This document shows, piece after piece, positions 34,036-44,734 of a DNA stretch of 64,000 nucleotides. Under the pieces are notes generated by a model, which worked only from the letters and a program-made list of their open reading frames with translations, was not told the DNA's origin and searched no databases. Both the position numbers and the translations under genes were made by a program. Within the stretch, counting starts at the first letter, position 1. The number at the start of each line of letters is the position of its first letter. Origin of the DNA: Euryodendron excelsum (taxonomy: Eukaryota; Streptophyta; Magnoliopsida; Ericales; Pentaphylacaceae); assembly GCA_033060915.1 (NCBI GenBank), contig CM065389.1, positions 24,698,501 through 24,762,500 on the forward strand, read 5' to 3'.

Positions 34036-34631
34036 GTATGTGGTTCTACATGGAAGGGAGAATTGTATATCATGATTTTGAAAAATTTTCCTTTCTAAAA
34101 GTGGTCCATTCCCTGTAGGTATATGGCTTGGACCAGTTGGATATAACCTTTTTGCATTTTAAAGTGCAACACTTAACCCTGCCGCATGATTCTGACTAAA
34201 GTGGAACGAAGGTAACAAAAAATTGGAAAAGAAGAAATTGACCTCTCTTTTTTTTTTTTTTTTCTCGTCTTTCTTTTCCTTTCTTTATTCTTCCACCATT
34301 TTTTGCCACTCACTCAGTAAACCTATTTTTTACCTTTTTTGTACCCCCCCCCCCCCTTCTATCTCTCTAAATTTGTCTTTGGCCATCTCATCCATTAAAA
34401 CCCTGATGAAACTTTAAAATCGTCAAAAAAGTTACAGAGGAAGAACATAGGCTCTCTCTCTAAATTTTTCTTTGGCCATCTTGTCCATTAAAACCTTGAT
34501 GAAACTTTGAAATCGCCAAAAGAGTTGCAGAGGAAGAACATAGGTTGAGGAAGGGGGGTCACTAATTTTCTTTTCGTTTATTTTCTTTTGCACTTTCCCA
34601 AAATAATATTTGAAAGAGTTTAAAGTGAAAC
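34036..34631. other. Intergenic or intronic DNA with a 91-bp duplication
   Basis: This follows the cyclin H donor. It holds a poly-T run (34249-34264), a run of 13 C (34345-34357) and a 91-bp tandem duplication (starts 34364 and 34455). No further cyclin H exon was recognised. Confidence 0.6.
34364..34545 (+). repeat. 91-bp tandem duplication
   Basis: Two units start with CTCTCTAAATTTNTCTTTGG at 34364 and 34455 and run collinearly to AGAGGAAGAACATAGG. There are a few mismatches. No coding content was recognised. Confidence 0.8.
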
Positions 34632-36380
34632 TGTCATGCCCACTCTTAATTAGGCATCATTAACGCTATCTTAGGATGAATGTGATCGCACAAGTCACCA
34701 ACTTGTAAGCGAAACCTCAACATATTCTCAAAGATAGAAATTTTATAGGAATAAACAACAACATTATATACATAAACTCATCTCATAATCCAACATACAT
34801 CATAAGAAGACTACCAAACTAATTCCTCAATAATTACAAACTACCTGCAAATAAACTTCAAACACTATCATCTCATATACAACATTGTCAAAGATCACCA
34901 ACACATTAATAAGAGCTTTTCGAAGCTCTCCAACTCAATATCAACCACAAGGATGAAAGCCACTACAGTCACAACGACAATTGCAGTGAACTGATACTCC
35001 ATCTCAATTTTACCTACCAAAACAAACTGTATGGGTAAAGATAATCAAAGTCGTCATGAATGAATGATAAATAAGCATTATATAATCGACCAATAGATAA
35101 ACCACCGCCAATGAAGTGTAATATCTCCTGTGATGAATGTATAATACACCACAAATGAGCGAGCGATTCAGATAACATTGGCCCAATATATCGATGACTT
35201 GTTATCAAGGAATATCCACTATGATACCCTATTAGGTTAGTCCACCATGAGTAAATCTTAGGTTGGTCCCACGTGACCGAACCTTCTCCCGTGCAATATA
35301 AGTCATGCACACAATATGAGTTGTATGCAAATATCACCTCATAATCCAACAATCACCATCAATATAGATAACAAGACATTCAATACAATATGAATAAGAA
35401 TATCATATATTCCCATCTGATACTGCTTACACACAAATGTGAGTTACTCTTTCGGTTGAACTGAGTAGTTTGCTTCATTTCCGAACCTATCACCCAAAAG
35501 CCACATTAAACTTAATGAAATAGATGTTATAATTCATAACCAATACATGATTATAGCTTATACTTCTTAAATATGTGATTGAGATTATCAATAAGGCATT
35601 AGAACTCAATGATGTATGTTAAACCCTTCCCCAATCCAATGTAAGAGTTTAAAAATACAACAATGTAATGACGCTGCCTGTTAGGACAGTTCTGAGCTCT
35701 ATCAGGACGACCAGAGAAGGAATAATAGTCATATGGAAAAAATGGTCTTACTACCAGGATGGTCCTGAGCCCCATCAGGAAGACCTGAGAACAAAATAAT
35801 ACTAATGAACTTATCGCCAGGACAGTCACAACCTCCGTCCTGATGACCAGAGCTTAAAATCTTACCATTACACTTATCGTCAGGACGACCCTTACCATCG
35901 TCCTGACGACTAGAGCATGCAATCTCCCAACTTGACTCTAAAGCTTCTTATGCCACCCCAACACAACCACAAACTCTCCAAAGAATTAAAATGAAACTCT
36001 AAGGCCACTAATAACAAATTAAACACAATACATGCACAATATGCAAGAATCAAGGCTTCTACTTAGAAACCCTAAACATTCCTCCACACCCCACTTCCAA
36101 TCCACTATTATGGCACGAAATGACATATAAACATGCAAGAATCCAAAGAAAGACAATGAAACAAGCATAAACATGTGATTCTCACCTCAAGAAATGATCA
36201 CACAAGCTTTTTCTTGCACTTCCTTCTTCCTTTTCTTCCTTTTCTTCCTCTCTCTCTCTCTCTGTCTCTCTCTATTTTCTCACACTTTCTTTCTCTACAC
36301 AAGCTTCTATCTTCTCTCTCACCCCTTGACTTGAAGCAACTATAGATACACCTCGGGTCCATAGATACACATGGCGCGCG

Positions 36381-36411
<31 letters not shown>

Positions 36412-36713
36412 TTACTAGCAACAAGAACACACTTTATGCACACGCCTCACTTAGTGAATCACGCACCTAGGTTGCACTTCCTTGCACCTCCTTGCTTCAC
36501 TAATCCATCACTAATTCACATGATTAACATAATTAATCACACTTAAGCTAATTAATCATGGATTAAGCCTACTAATCATGCTAAAAAATATGAAAATCCT
36601 CCCATGACATGCTCTCATTAAAACATGCTAATCAAGCTTCTCAATTAGTCTAATCATGCTTAACAATATATGCAATTATGATAAACATCTATTAAGCAAG
36701 TTAGGGTTTTACA
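34632..36713. mobile_element. LTR (probably solo), about 2.1 kb
   Basis: The segment opens TGTCATGCCCACTC and ends GGGTTTTACA. The flanks GAAAC (34627-34631) and AAAAC (36714-36718) differ at one base, consistent with a 5-bp target duplication that has mutated once. No retroelement coding follows. The first 500 bp aligns loosely with 37233-37768, so both belong to one family. Inside, about 35680-35920, short AGGAC and GTCCT words alternate, giving several small inverted repeats. Confidence 0.65.
36236..36412. repeat. CT and CA microsatellites within the LTR
   Basis: A (CT)n run occupies about 36247-36275, and a GC-alternating stretch running into (CA)n occupies about 36374-36410. The purine-pyrimidine alternation of the second (GCGCGCGTGCGCGCACACA) is of the kind able to adopt Z-DNA, which is inference. 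Confidence 0.8.
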
Positions 36714-37232
36714 AAAACAAATGTTATTGCTCTTTTTTTTTTTGTAATTTTTTTTAATGTGGCTTAACGTCACCGCTTAGGGATTTTAGCACCATAAAAG
36801 CTCAAAAAGCCAAGTTTGACAATTAAAAGTGCCCCCGAGTGAAAAAAATGTTCTAACCCCTAACCAAATTGTTATAGAAATATGCAAAATAGAAAGAAAA
36901 AATTCAGGTTTAAGTTATAATATGCAAAACCTTAAAACAGGTCAGTAAGTGAATATAAAAAACTTGAGAGCCTAGTCATTGATATGGAAAGTTTGAGCTG
37001 GGGCCTAACCAGTGTTACCAAAAATTACTATTACCCTAAAAATTTAAGATTTTGGAACAACGATCTGAAACATGGTACACTTAGGTTTCAAAATAGTGAA
37101 TTTAGGATCAAATGCGATTCTATTTATTTCCTTAAAGGTTACCCATGGAAGGGAAAAACAAAATATAACGAATGAGAATTTAGAGAGAGTAGAGTTTTGA
37201 CAAAACAATAGAAAAACAAAATGGGTCATAAT
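36714..37232. repeat. Dispersed repeat, copy 2, and flanking DNA
   Basis: The part 37035-37215 aligns with 2632-2790 (ATGGTACACTT, TTTCAAAAT, GTGAATTTA, ATGCGAT and TTAAAGGTTACC in order). The rest is AT-rich without recognised content. Confidence 0.5.
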
Positions 37233-37768
37233 TGTCACACTCCTAACCCAATTAGACATTAATTATATCAACTTAGGCGAGACGTGATTGCACATGTCAC
37301 TATTCCTGCAAATGACATCTTAACTCATATCCAAAAGAAAAGAGCACAACGGAATATAATAAATAAACAATACAACGAGAAAAATATAATGAACTCTTCA
37401 AGAAACATAAAAGAAAATCATAAATTATAGATACATTACCAACTAGAAAATTATTAACAACCTTCTACAATTCTCTATCATCGTTCCATGTTAATAAAAA
37501 ACATAACACGAAGACTCAATGTTCCATATAAAACACAACCAAGAAATCGAAAGTAAGACAATGGAGCTCTCCCAAGCCCCCATACTCAACATCCTGACAC
37601 CGGCACGAATGCCACCATGATAAGGACCAAGATTACAGTGAACCAAACTCCACTCTTTGCTCACCTGTCAAAAAAAATCTACGTGGGCGTGACTTAAAAG
37701 TCAACGTGCTCATGGTAGATAAACAAATTCATAAAGAATGATAATAAACACTCACAATGCACACCTAG
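37233..37768. mobile_element. 5' piece of an LTR, interrupted by the Tat element
   Basis: It opens TGTCACACTCC and stays loosely collinear with the first part of the 34632 LTR, sharing a block GTGATTGCACATGTCAC near the start and CAGTGAACC..ACTCCA further on. It stops where the Tat LTR begins at about 37769. Its other half should lie beyond the right end of the window. Confidence 0.55.
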
Positions 37769-38457
37769 TGATGGGGCCGACCATGAACACCATAATGGCC
37801 CGACTAGGAGAGAGCACACAAGTTGTCAGATTTAGCTGATGACGTACTGTGCATTACAATGGTTGAGACTTCCGCACCAAACATGTTGATACCTCGAAGG
37901 ACATAGATAGGATCGAAAGAAGGCAAAGCACCACGAAAAGAGGATTTGCCCTGAGAGGTCCAGCCGACCAGGGCCTGCCCAGAGAGTCATGACCAACCAG
38001 ACCGTGGCTGCACACTACCAAGCGGACTGCGCCCAAGCAAGACTGGTGAGATGGTGCCGATCATTCGTCCCACCAGCCACACCAGTGAAAGCCATCATTG
38101 GCAACCCAATCATGATAACATGCTCCTAACTCCAAGACTTCATGTGTAGGAGGAGGCAGTCACCTCACTCACTCTGACACACGCCTAAGGAAGCGCCACG
38201 TTTGAGGTTGGACAACCACGTCTCTCACTACCCTGCCACCAGTCAGGATCTCTAATGCCGTGCTGCTATATGGAAAGACAGCCATCTCCCACCCTCTCCA
38301 TGCATATAACGCCCCTCTAGGGCTACCAGGGGGCCTGCCAATATAAAAGGAAAAATCATCTTCTCTAACAAGGTACGCAAACATAAACCTTAGCTAAGAC
38401 TCTGTTGAAATATCTCCAGAAACCTAACTTAGGCATCGGAGTGCCCTTGGTAGGCAT
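37769..38457 (+). mobile_element. Tat element 5' LTR, left part
   Basis: This starts at TGATGGGGCCGACC and runs to GGTAGGCAT, where the long solo LTR entered. A TATA-like ATATAAAAGG lies at about 38340-38349. The right part resumes at 54874 after the second copy of GGCAT. Removing the insert gives an LTR of about 770 bp. Confidence 0.6.
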
Positions 38458-38639
38458 TGTAAGCACCCCATTTTTGACCGCTCGGCAGTTTACACTCCGT
38501 CCAGACTTGTTTTCAAGTCATTTTGGGCATATTCCTATCGAATCCAACCCTCTAGGTCCAAATTTTGTCTTTCCATTGCTTCGCGGGCTTGTCAGGCCCA
38601 AATAGAGGCAAAATGACATAAATGCCCTTAGGGGCATTG

Positions 38640-39446
38640 TCCTTTCTTATTCCAATTCCAATCCCTCTCTCGAGACAGTTTATTCCTCGAGACGGTCCGA
38701 GTAGCAAAACTACTCACAGAACCGTTGGAGTAGCGGAAATACTCACAGAACCGTTGGAGTAGCGGAAATACTCACAAAACCGTCAGAGTGGCAGAAACAC
38801 TCACAATCCAGGCATGTCTCCTCGGAGACGGTAAGACCCCTTTCCAATCCCTCTCTCGAGACAGTTTATTCCTCGAGACGGTTCCAATCCAGGCACGCCT
38901 CTTCGGAGACGGTAAGACCCCTTTCCAATCCCTCTCTCGAGACAATTTATTCCTCGAGACGGTCCGAGTAGCAAAAATACTCACAAAACCGTTAGAGTAG
39001 CGGAAATACTCAACAGAACTGTTAGAGTAGCGGAAATACTCACAGAACCGTTAGAGTAGCGGAAATACTCACAGAGCCGTTAGAGTAGCGAAAATACTCA
39101 ACCGTTAGAGTAGCGAAAATACTCACAGAACCGTTAGAGTAGCGGAAATACTCACAGACCCGTTAGAGTAGCGGAAATACTCAACCGTTAGAGTAGCGAA
39201 AATACTCACAGAACCGTTAGAGTAGCGGAAATACTCACAGACCCGTTAGAGTAGCGGAAATACTCGCAGACCCGTCAGAGTAGCAGAAATACTCACAAGA
39301 CCCGTTAGAGTAGCGGAAATACTCACAAAACCGTTAGAGTAGCGGAAATACTCACAAAACCGTTAGAGTAGCGGAAATACTCCCAAATCATCAACCCCGT
39401 CCGAGTAGTGGAAATACTCACACCGTTAGAGTGGCGGAAATACTCA
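38640..39446 (+). repeat. Array of GAGTAnnnnnnnTACTC hairpin units
   Basis: About twenty units of 24-31 bp have the core GAGTAGCGGAAATACTC, each with 5-bp inverted arms. They usually join through CACAGAACCGTTA. Near the left the units alternate with three copies of a CCTCTCTCGAGACA...TATTCCTCGAGACGG segment that is itself an inverted repeat. The array lies near the 5' end of the long LTR. Confidence 0.85.
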
Positions 39447-39519
39447 AAACCTAGGTCAACACCAGTGGTTGTTAGCTCACTTCGGTGAAAAAGGACCAGA
39501 CTACCTTTAGGACCTTTTC

Positions 39520-40110
39520 CGAGACTTTTCGGTCAAGATGACCATTTTGGCCCCTAAGCATCCGAATGCCCTGGGAACCACACCGGCTCTGGGTATCAAA
39601 CCGGTAATGTCCCGAGAATACTTTTTATAGTGTTCTCGACCTTCCTTTACCTTTCCGGACCATTCTGAGTTAGTTCTGGCCAACTCGGTACAAAATGACC
39701 GTTTTGCCCCCGGAGGGCCGGTCTCCTTCTTCGACCACACCGGCTTTGGGTATCAAACCGGTAACCTCTTGAGAATACTTTTTATAGTGTTCTCAACCTC
39801 CCCTTTACCTTTTCGGACCATTCTGAGTTAGTTCCGGCCAACCCGGTACAAGATGACCGTTTTGCCCCTGGAGGGCCGGTCTCCTTCTTCGACCACACCG
39901 GCTCTGGGTATCAAACCGGTAATGTCCCGAGAATACTTTTTATAGTGTTCTCGACCTTCCTTTACCTTTCCGGACCATTTCGAGTCAATTCCGGCAAACC
40001 CGGTACAAAATGACCGTTTTGCCCCTGGTGGGCCGGTTTCCATTTCCGACCACGCCGGCCCTGGGAATCAAACCGGCAACCTCTGGGAACATTCTAAATA
40101 ATGTTTCCAG
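39520..40110 (+). repeat. 157-158-bp tandem repeat, four copies
   Basis: The word ACCACACCGGCTCTGGG (or close variants) occurs at about 39577, 39734, 39892 and 40049, a spacing of 157-158 bp. Each unit carries AATGACCGTTTTGCCCC, TATCAAACCGGTAA and TACTTTTTATAGTGTTCTC. The fourth unit is the most diverged. Confidence 0.85.
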
Positions 40111-40434
40111 ATCCCAAGTCTTTTTCCGGGACAATCCGGGTTCGCCCCGGCAGTTTCCTAGTCCGATTGACCGTTTTGCTCCTAAAGGCCTGGTCAACCT
40201 TTCCGACTCACCTTATCTTCATTTTTCAAGTCAAATACCTCCAGGACACTATTTTGAGTGTTCTTGCTCCTTTCCGGCCTTCCGGTTCATTCCCGACTCC
40301 TTCAAATCATTCCCGGACTTTCCGGAGTCACTCCTAGTGAAGCCAGGCTAAAGTTTACATGGTAGTCACTAGTACAGGCACCCAAATCTAGTCAAAGATA
40401 CGTTGCTTGCTGACCTTAATTGTTTCCTAAATGG

Positions 40435-40560
40435 CTGGCCAGGCCATTTTTAGTGGCGCCAAGCCAAAAAATGGCCTGGCGCCACTCCTAGTGGCGCCAG
40501 TATAAATTTTGCCCTGGCGCCACTGCAACAGGCGCCAGGCTTGTCCTCCCTCTATAAATA
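40435..40560 (+). promoter_or_regulatory. Five GGCGCC palindromes upstream of a TATA box
   Basis: GGCGCC occurs at 40454, 40478, 40493, 40516 and 40531, mostly as TGGCGCCA. The TATA box CTATAAATA follows at 40552-40560. This is the likely promoter of the long LTR: the TATA spacing from the last palindrome is about 16 bp, and the sequence downstream is a CA- and CT-rich leader. Clustering of one palindrome suggests binding sites for a dimeric regulator, which is inference. Confidence 0.6.
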
Positions 40561-42077
40561 CAGAGCCTCGTTCAACGTGAAAGGGGTCTGCAAACTTAAC
40601 CTAAAAATCCTATATTTCGATATACAGAGCTCGAGCACCTCTAAAACCCTAGCCACTATACACAAACCCTAATCTCCTATACACTCATACACTCCCCCAT
40701 ACACTCATACACTAGCCTTCAACCACTCTCCGAAGACTTGAAGAATAGCCATTCAAAGCTTGAAGACAATCCTTGAAGACTGAGGGTGAAGATCAAGACC
40801 GAAGACCGAAGACTGCACGACGTGCAAAATAAACAAGATACAAGGTAGGCTCCCTCTTTAATTTTCTGCACTTTCCCCCTCTCTCTTCTCTCTCCAACCC
40901 ACTTGGGTTTTCTCTATTTTAATCCCCCATCTCTTTCCCCCCCTTTTCTTTGCATGCTTGAAACAAGGGGACTCCTGGTCCATGTGTAGGATTGGACTAT
41001 TGGAGAGTCACCGTGTCGGGGGCTTTCCTCTAGTCTAACCAAAGACCACGTGGGTCCGGCCCCCTTGATTATGTGGTGAAGCCTTAACCTTGTATGTTCA
41101 CGACCCTGAATTGCATTGTGCATATCATCGTCTTGCATATTCCAAAATTCGTTTTCAAAAAGTTGTTTTCAAAAATCGTTTCCAAACTTGTTTTCAAAAT
41201 TGCATCAAAAGCTCTTTTTCAAAAACATGTTTTCAAAATCACAATCCTAGGGTGATTCTAGCCTTTCCATGGCTAGGGTTGCTTTAGGAAAGTGTTACAT
41301 TAAAAGTGACCTTTTGGTCTATATTTTCAAGTCTTGTTGTTTTCAAAATCGCTTTCCTAAAGTGGTTCTAGCCTTCCTATGGTTAGAATTGCTTTAGGAA
41401 AGTGAGATGTTTTTACACCTTCTAAAAATTCTTTTTCCAAATCCCTCTTTCTAAAAATCTCTTTTTCAATATACTTTTCTAAAACTCTGCTCTTCAAAAT
41501 TGTTTTCAAAAACTCCCTTCCAAAATCTATTTTCTTCAAAACTCTTTCTTTCAACTCCTCTCCAAAACCTTTTCCTCAAAATTCACCCTCTAAAAACACT
41601 CCCTAGATTCGCCTTCCTAAGAACTCTCTCCAAAAATCTTTCTAAAAACTCTCTTCCCAAAATTTTTCTTCTAGAAACTCTCCTCTAGGATCTTCCTTCC
41701 AAAGTCTACGTTTCCAAAAACACACTTTCTAAAACTCCCTCTCTTTAAAATCTTTTTCCAAAAACTCTCTTTTCAAATTCACTTTCCAAAAACTCCTCCC
41801 TAGGATTTCCTTCCAAAAACTCGTTTCCAAAAGCGTATTTTTCAAAAATCTCTTTCCTTAGAGTCCAAGTCAAGCCCTATAGCTAACCATTAGGAAACCC
41901 TAATTTTCTTTCCAAAAACGTGATTTTTAAACTTTGCCCGAAACCTAGGTTTTCAAAACTTCTAGTTTTCACATCCAAATTATTCATGTTTTCCAAAACC
42001 TCTTTTCTACGTCAAAACTATAATTTTCCAAATCTAAGGTTTTTAGAATCTCCTTTTCCAAATCCTTGCCAAATCCT

Positions 42078-43747
42078 TGTTGGCCCAAGTAGGCAACCCA
42101 AGAGGGGGGGTGAATTGGGTTTTATAGAATTTTTAACAAGAGTTTCAACTAAAAAATCGTTTATGGATTTTAGTAACAAATAATCAAAGTATATGTATCA
42201 AGCAAATGAAGTGTACATTAGAGCAAGTATTTGCAAGCATGCATAATAAGCAAGTAAGCAAAACAGAGGCAGAAGAAATATGCACCAGATTTATAGAGGT
42301 TCGGCCAACCTTGCCTACGTCCTCTCTTCTTCGATCCTTTCGAAGGAATTCCACTATGCAATACACCTTACACAGCCGCTGGTTGTGCCACGAGTGCCCA
42401 GCTCACTCTTTACAAAAGCTTCTTCCCAAGCTTTCAAAACCCAAGAGATTTTGTCCAAGCTTCTCTTAAACTTACAAGTGTTTTTCCCAAGAACACTTAA
42501 ACTTACAAGGTTACAAACCCTCCCAAACAAGAATGAATGAAGATTATACAAAGAGTGACTCTCCTAGTGAGTATACAAATGAATACAACTCAATGGATAA
42601 CTTTAAACACTCAGCAAGAATATGTAACAGTTAGGTGCAGGTGATTTTTAGCTTTGAAGCACTTGATATGAATGGTATAATTGCTCTTTCTTTTTTCTTT
42701 GAAGCTGTATATATCTCATATATATAGGTATGGATCGATTCTAGCCGTTGGAGAAGTATGGGAGAAGATTTGGTTGTGTTTGTGCCCATACCGTCTGTCA
42801 GAAAACTAGCCGTTAGAGTCTAGGAGTCGACTCTTTTCTCAATGAGTCGACTCTTTTTGCATTTCAGCAGATTTTTCAAGTTTCTGTCCAAATGAGTCGA
42901 CTCTTTTGTCCTAGGAGTCGACTCTTTTCAGCAGTCTGCAGAATTGTTTGTTCTCTGTTGCAATGAGTCGACTCTTTTTGGCCAGGAGTCGACTCTTTTA
43001 AGCTTCCAGCAGAATTCCAAGGCTCTGTTCGAATGAGTCGGCTCTTTTAACTTGAGGAGTCGACCCTTTTTCCAAAAACCCATATTTTTGTAACTTTTCT
43101 TCATTCTTTTTCAAAGCTTCCAATCTCTTCAAGGATCATCTAAATAGGCTTTTTAAAGCTTGCAAACACTTCTTCAAGATTAGATGACTCCAAGAACATC
43201 TTCAATCCATTCAAGGTGAGTTTTCTTCATTTTCATCACTTGTAGAGCTCTTCCATTATCATAGCTTCATCTATTGATTCAAGTCTTCTTCAATATCTTC
43301 AAGAGAGCTTCCATGACTTAGAATCTTCATTTCTTCAAACAACATGGCTTTTCCATGGACTTCAACAACTCAAGAAAGCTTTACAAATCTTGTGATTCCT
43401 TCCATGTCTTCAAGACATCTTTACATCTTCTAAGAAAGCTTCCATATTTTGAGTTGGTATCTTTTTCTTCCATTCTTGCAAGATATCTTCAAGTACTCAA
43501 AGTCTTCAATCTTTTAAATCAATACTTTGATCATTTTCATTCTTCTTCTTTGATATCCATCATCTTCATTCTCTTGTAACATCACCATTGTAGAATACAT
43601 CACTCCATCATGCTTTTTATCATAAATCCTCTATTATGATAAGCTTCAAGTCAAGATCTAATTAATAATTCATCTGCACACTAAGTAGAATTATTAGATC
43701 ATTTAACCATGTTTTGTTATCATCAAAATCAAGGCATTGACTCAACA
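42078..43747 (-). repeat. Copia 3' LTR (1670 bp)
   Basis: Same sequence as 51043-52713, lacking one T of a homopolymer. The polypurine tract lies immediately to its right at 43750-43763, as expected for the 3' LTR of a minus-strand element. The region 43090-43600 is rich in the word CTTCAAG and its variants. Confidence 0.93.
42824..43071 (-). promoter_or_regulatory. Eight GAGTCGACTC-type palindromes in 3' LTR, upstream of TATA
   Basis: Eight near-identical 10-bp palindromes GAGTCGACTC, each followed by TTTT on the plus strand, fall in alternating pairs AATGAGTCGAC and AGGAGTCGAC. Spacers carry CAGCAGA and CTCTGTT words. Two units have one change each (GAGTCGGCTC and GAGTCGACCC). On the minus strand the cluster lies about 100 bp before the TATA-rich segment at 42709-42728, so in U3. 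Repeated palindromes before the TATA box have been reported in Sireviruses. Confidence 0.85.
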
Positions 43748-44410
43748 ATCTCCCCCTTTTTGATGATGACAAAACATTAAAAATATATGCAATTAAGCTC
43801 AATATAAAACATGAGGATGAATATGTATTTGAAGTATGGGACTTCAAAGTCTCAGTTTTCTTTCCATGTCAATATATATATATTTTTTATAAGTATTCTC
43901 CCCCCCTTTTTGTTAATCAATCAAAAAAAAAAAAAATGCAAATTTTGAATGAGAAGGTGGAGTCATAGTTCAGTTTTTTAAAAAAATCCTCCCCCTCAAT
44001 GAAGGAGTTTTCTTTGAAATGGCATACAAAGAAGCCTTTAAGAGTATAGACAATATGCTCAAAATTCTAAGAGGCTCAATAACTTGCAATATCAGAAAAA
44101 TTTAGATAAAGGAAGATTTTTATACCATGCCTTAGCTCCCCCTTGCTTTTGTATTCTGTGCCTTAGAGCAGTCTCAGATTCAGGGTAAAGCAAATTCTAA
44201 CTCAGAAGTGCAGGGTATGTAGGCAGCTGGTGATGTAAAAAATTCATGCTGCATTCATTGGATACTTCTTACTGCTTTAACTTCATCAAACCAATGCTCC
44301 CCCTTTCCTTTGCAGTTGATGCCTTATGATATAATTCCTGGTAGTGCATTGAGGAGTGTTTTCTCTCCTTTTGATCTTTTTGAGAAAAATTGCTCCCCCT
44401 TTTTGTCAAA
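43748..44410 (-). promoter_or_regulatory. Six polypurine-tract-like sequences in 3' region
   Basis: CTCCCCCTTTTT-type tracts (purine-rich on the minus strand) lie at about 43750, 43897, 43988, 44141, 44297 and 44391. The one at 43750-43763 touches the LTR and is the working polypurine tract. The others are spaced at roughly 90-160 bp. Multiple polypurine tracts are reported for Sireviruses. The remaining sequence to 44734 is non-coding. Confidence 0.75.
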
Positions 44411-44734
44411 TCCTCAAAAAGAGGAGTAATAGATGGAGAAAAACAGACAGGTACAATAGCAAAAAAAAAATAGTATACAATGATGTTTATGTGAAGATCA
44501 TTTACAAAGATAGTTAAAGCAATCATTCATTCAGTATTGTTAAAGCAATCATTCATTCAACCAAACACAAATGAGATAGCAATGTTAAGATAAAGAGATT
44601 CAAAACACACCATTCATTCATAAAGAAATATTGAAAGAGTTTAACAAAAAGAACCATCCACAAACATATTACATGATGCTTTAGAAAATGTCTTGTTCAA
44701 AAACAGAAAATAGAGAGTTCAGAGGCAGAGGTCT

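Noticed and set aside
36198..36443. 81-codon minus-strand frame with a long Cys-Val run
   Set aside because: It is a translation of the CA and CT microsatellites.
38772..39000. Open frames on both strands that look like internal protein repeats
   Set aside because: They read through the tandem hairpin array of the LTR, where any frame gives a repeat.
39507..40351. Several frames of 70-113 codons on both strands
   Set aside because: They are shadows of the 157-bp tandem repeat, with no known domain.
42206..42540. Frames of 86-87 codons found twice, also at 51171-51505
   Set aside because: They lie in the two copies of the copia LTR. The duplication reflects the LTR pair, not a gene family.
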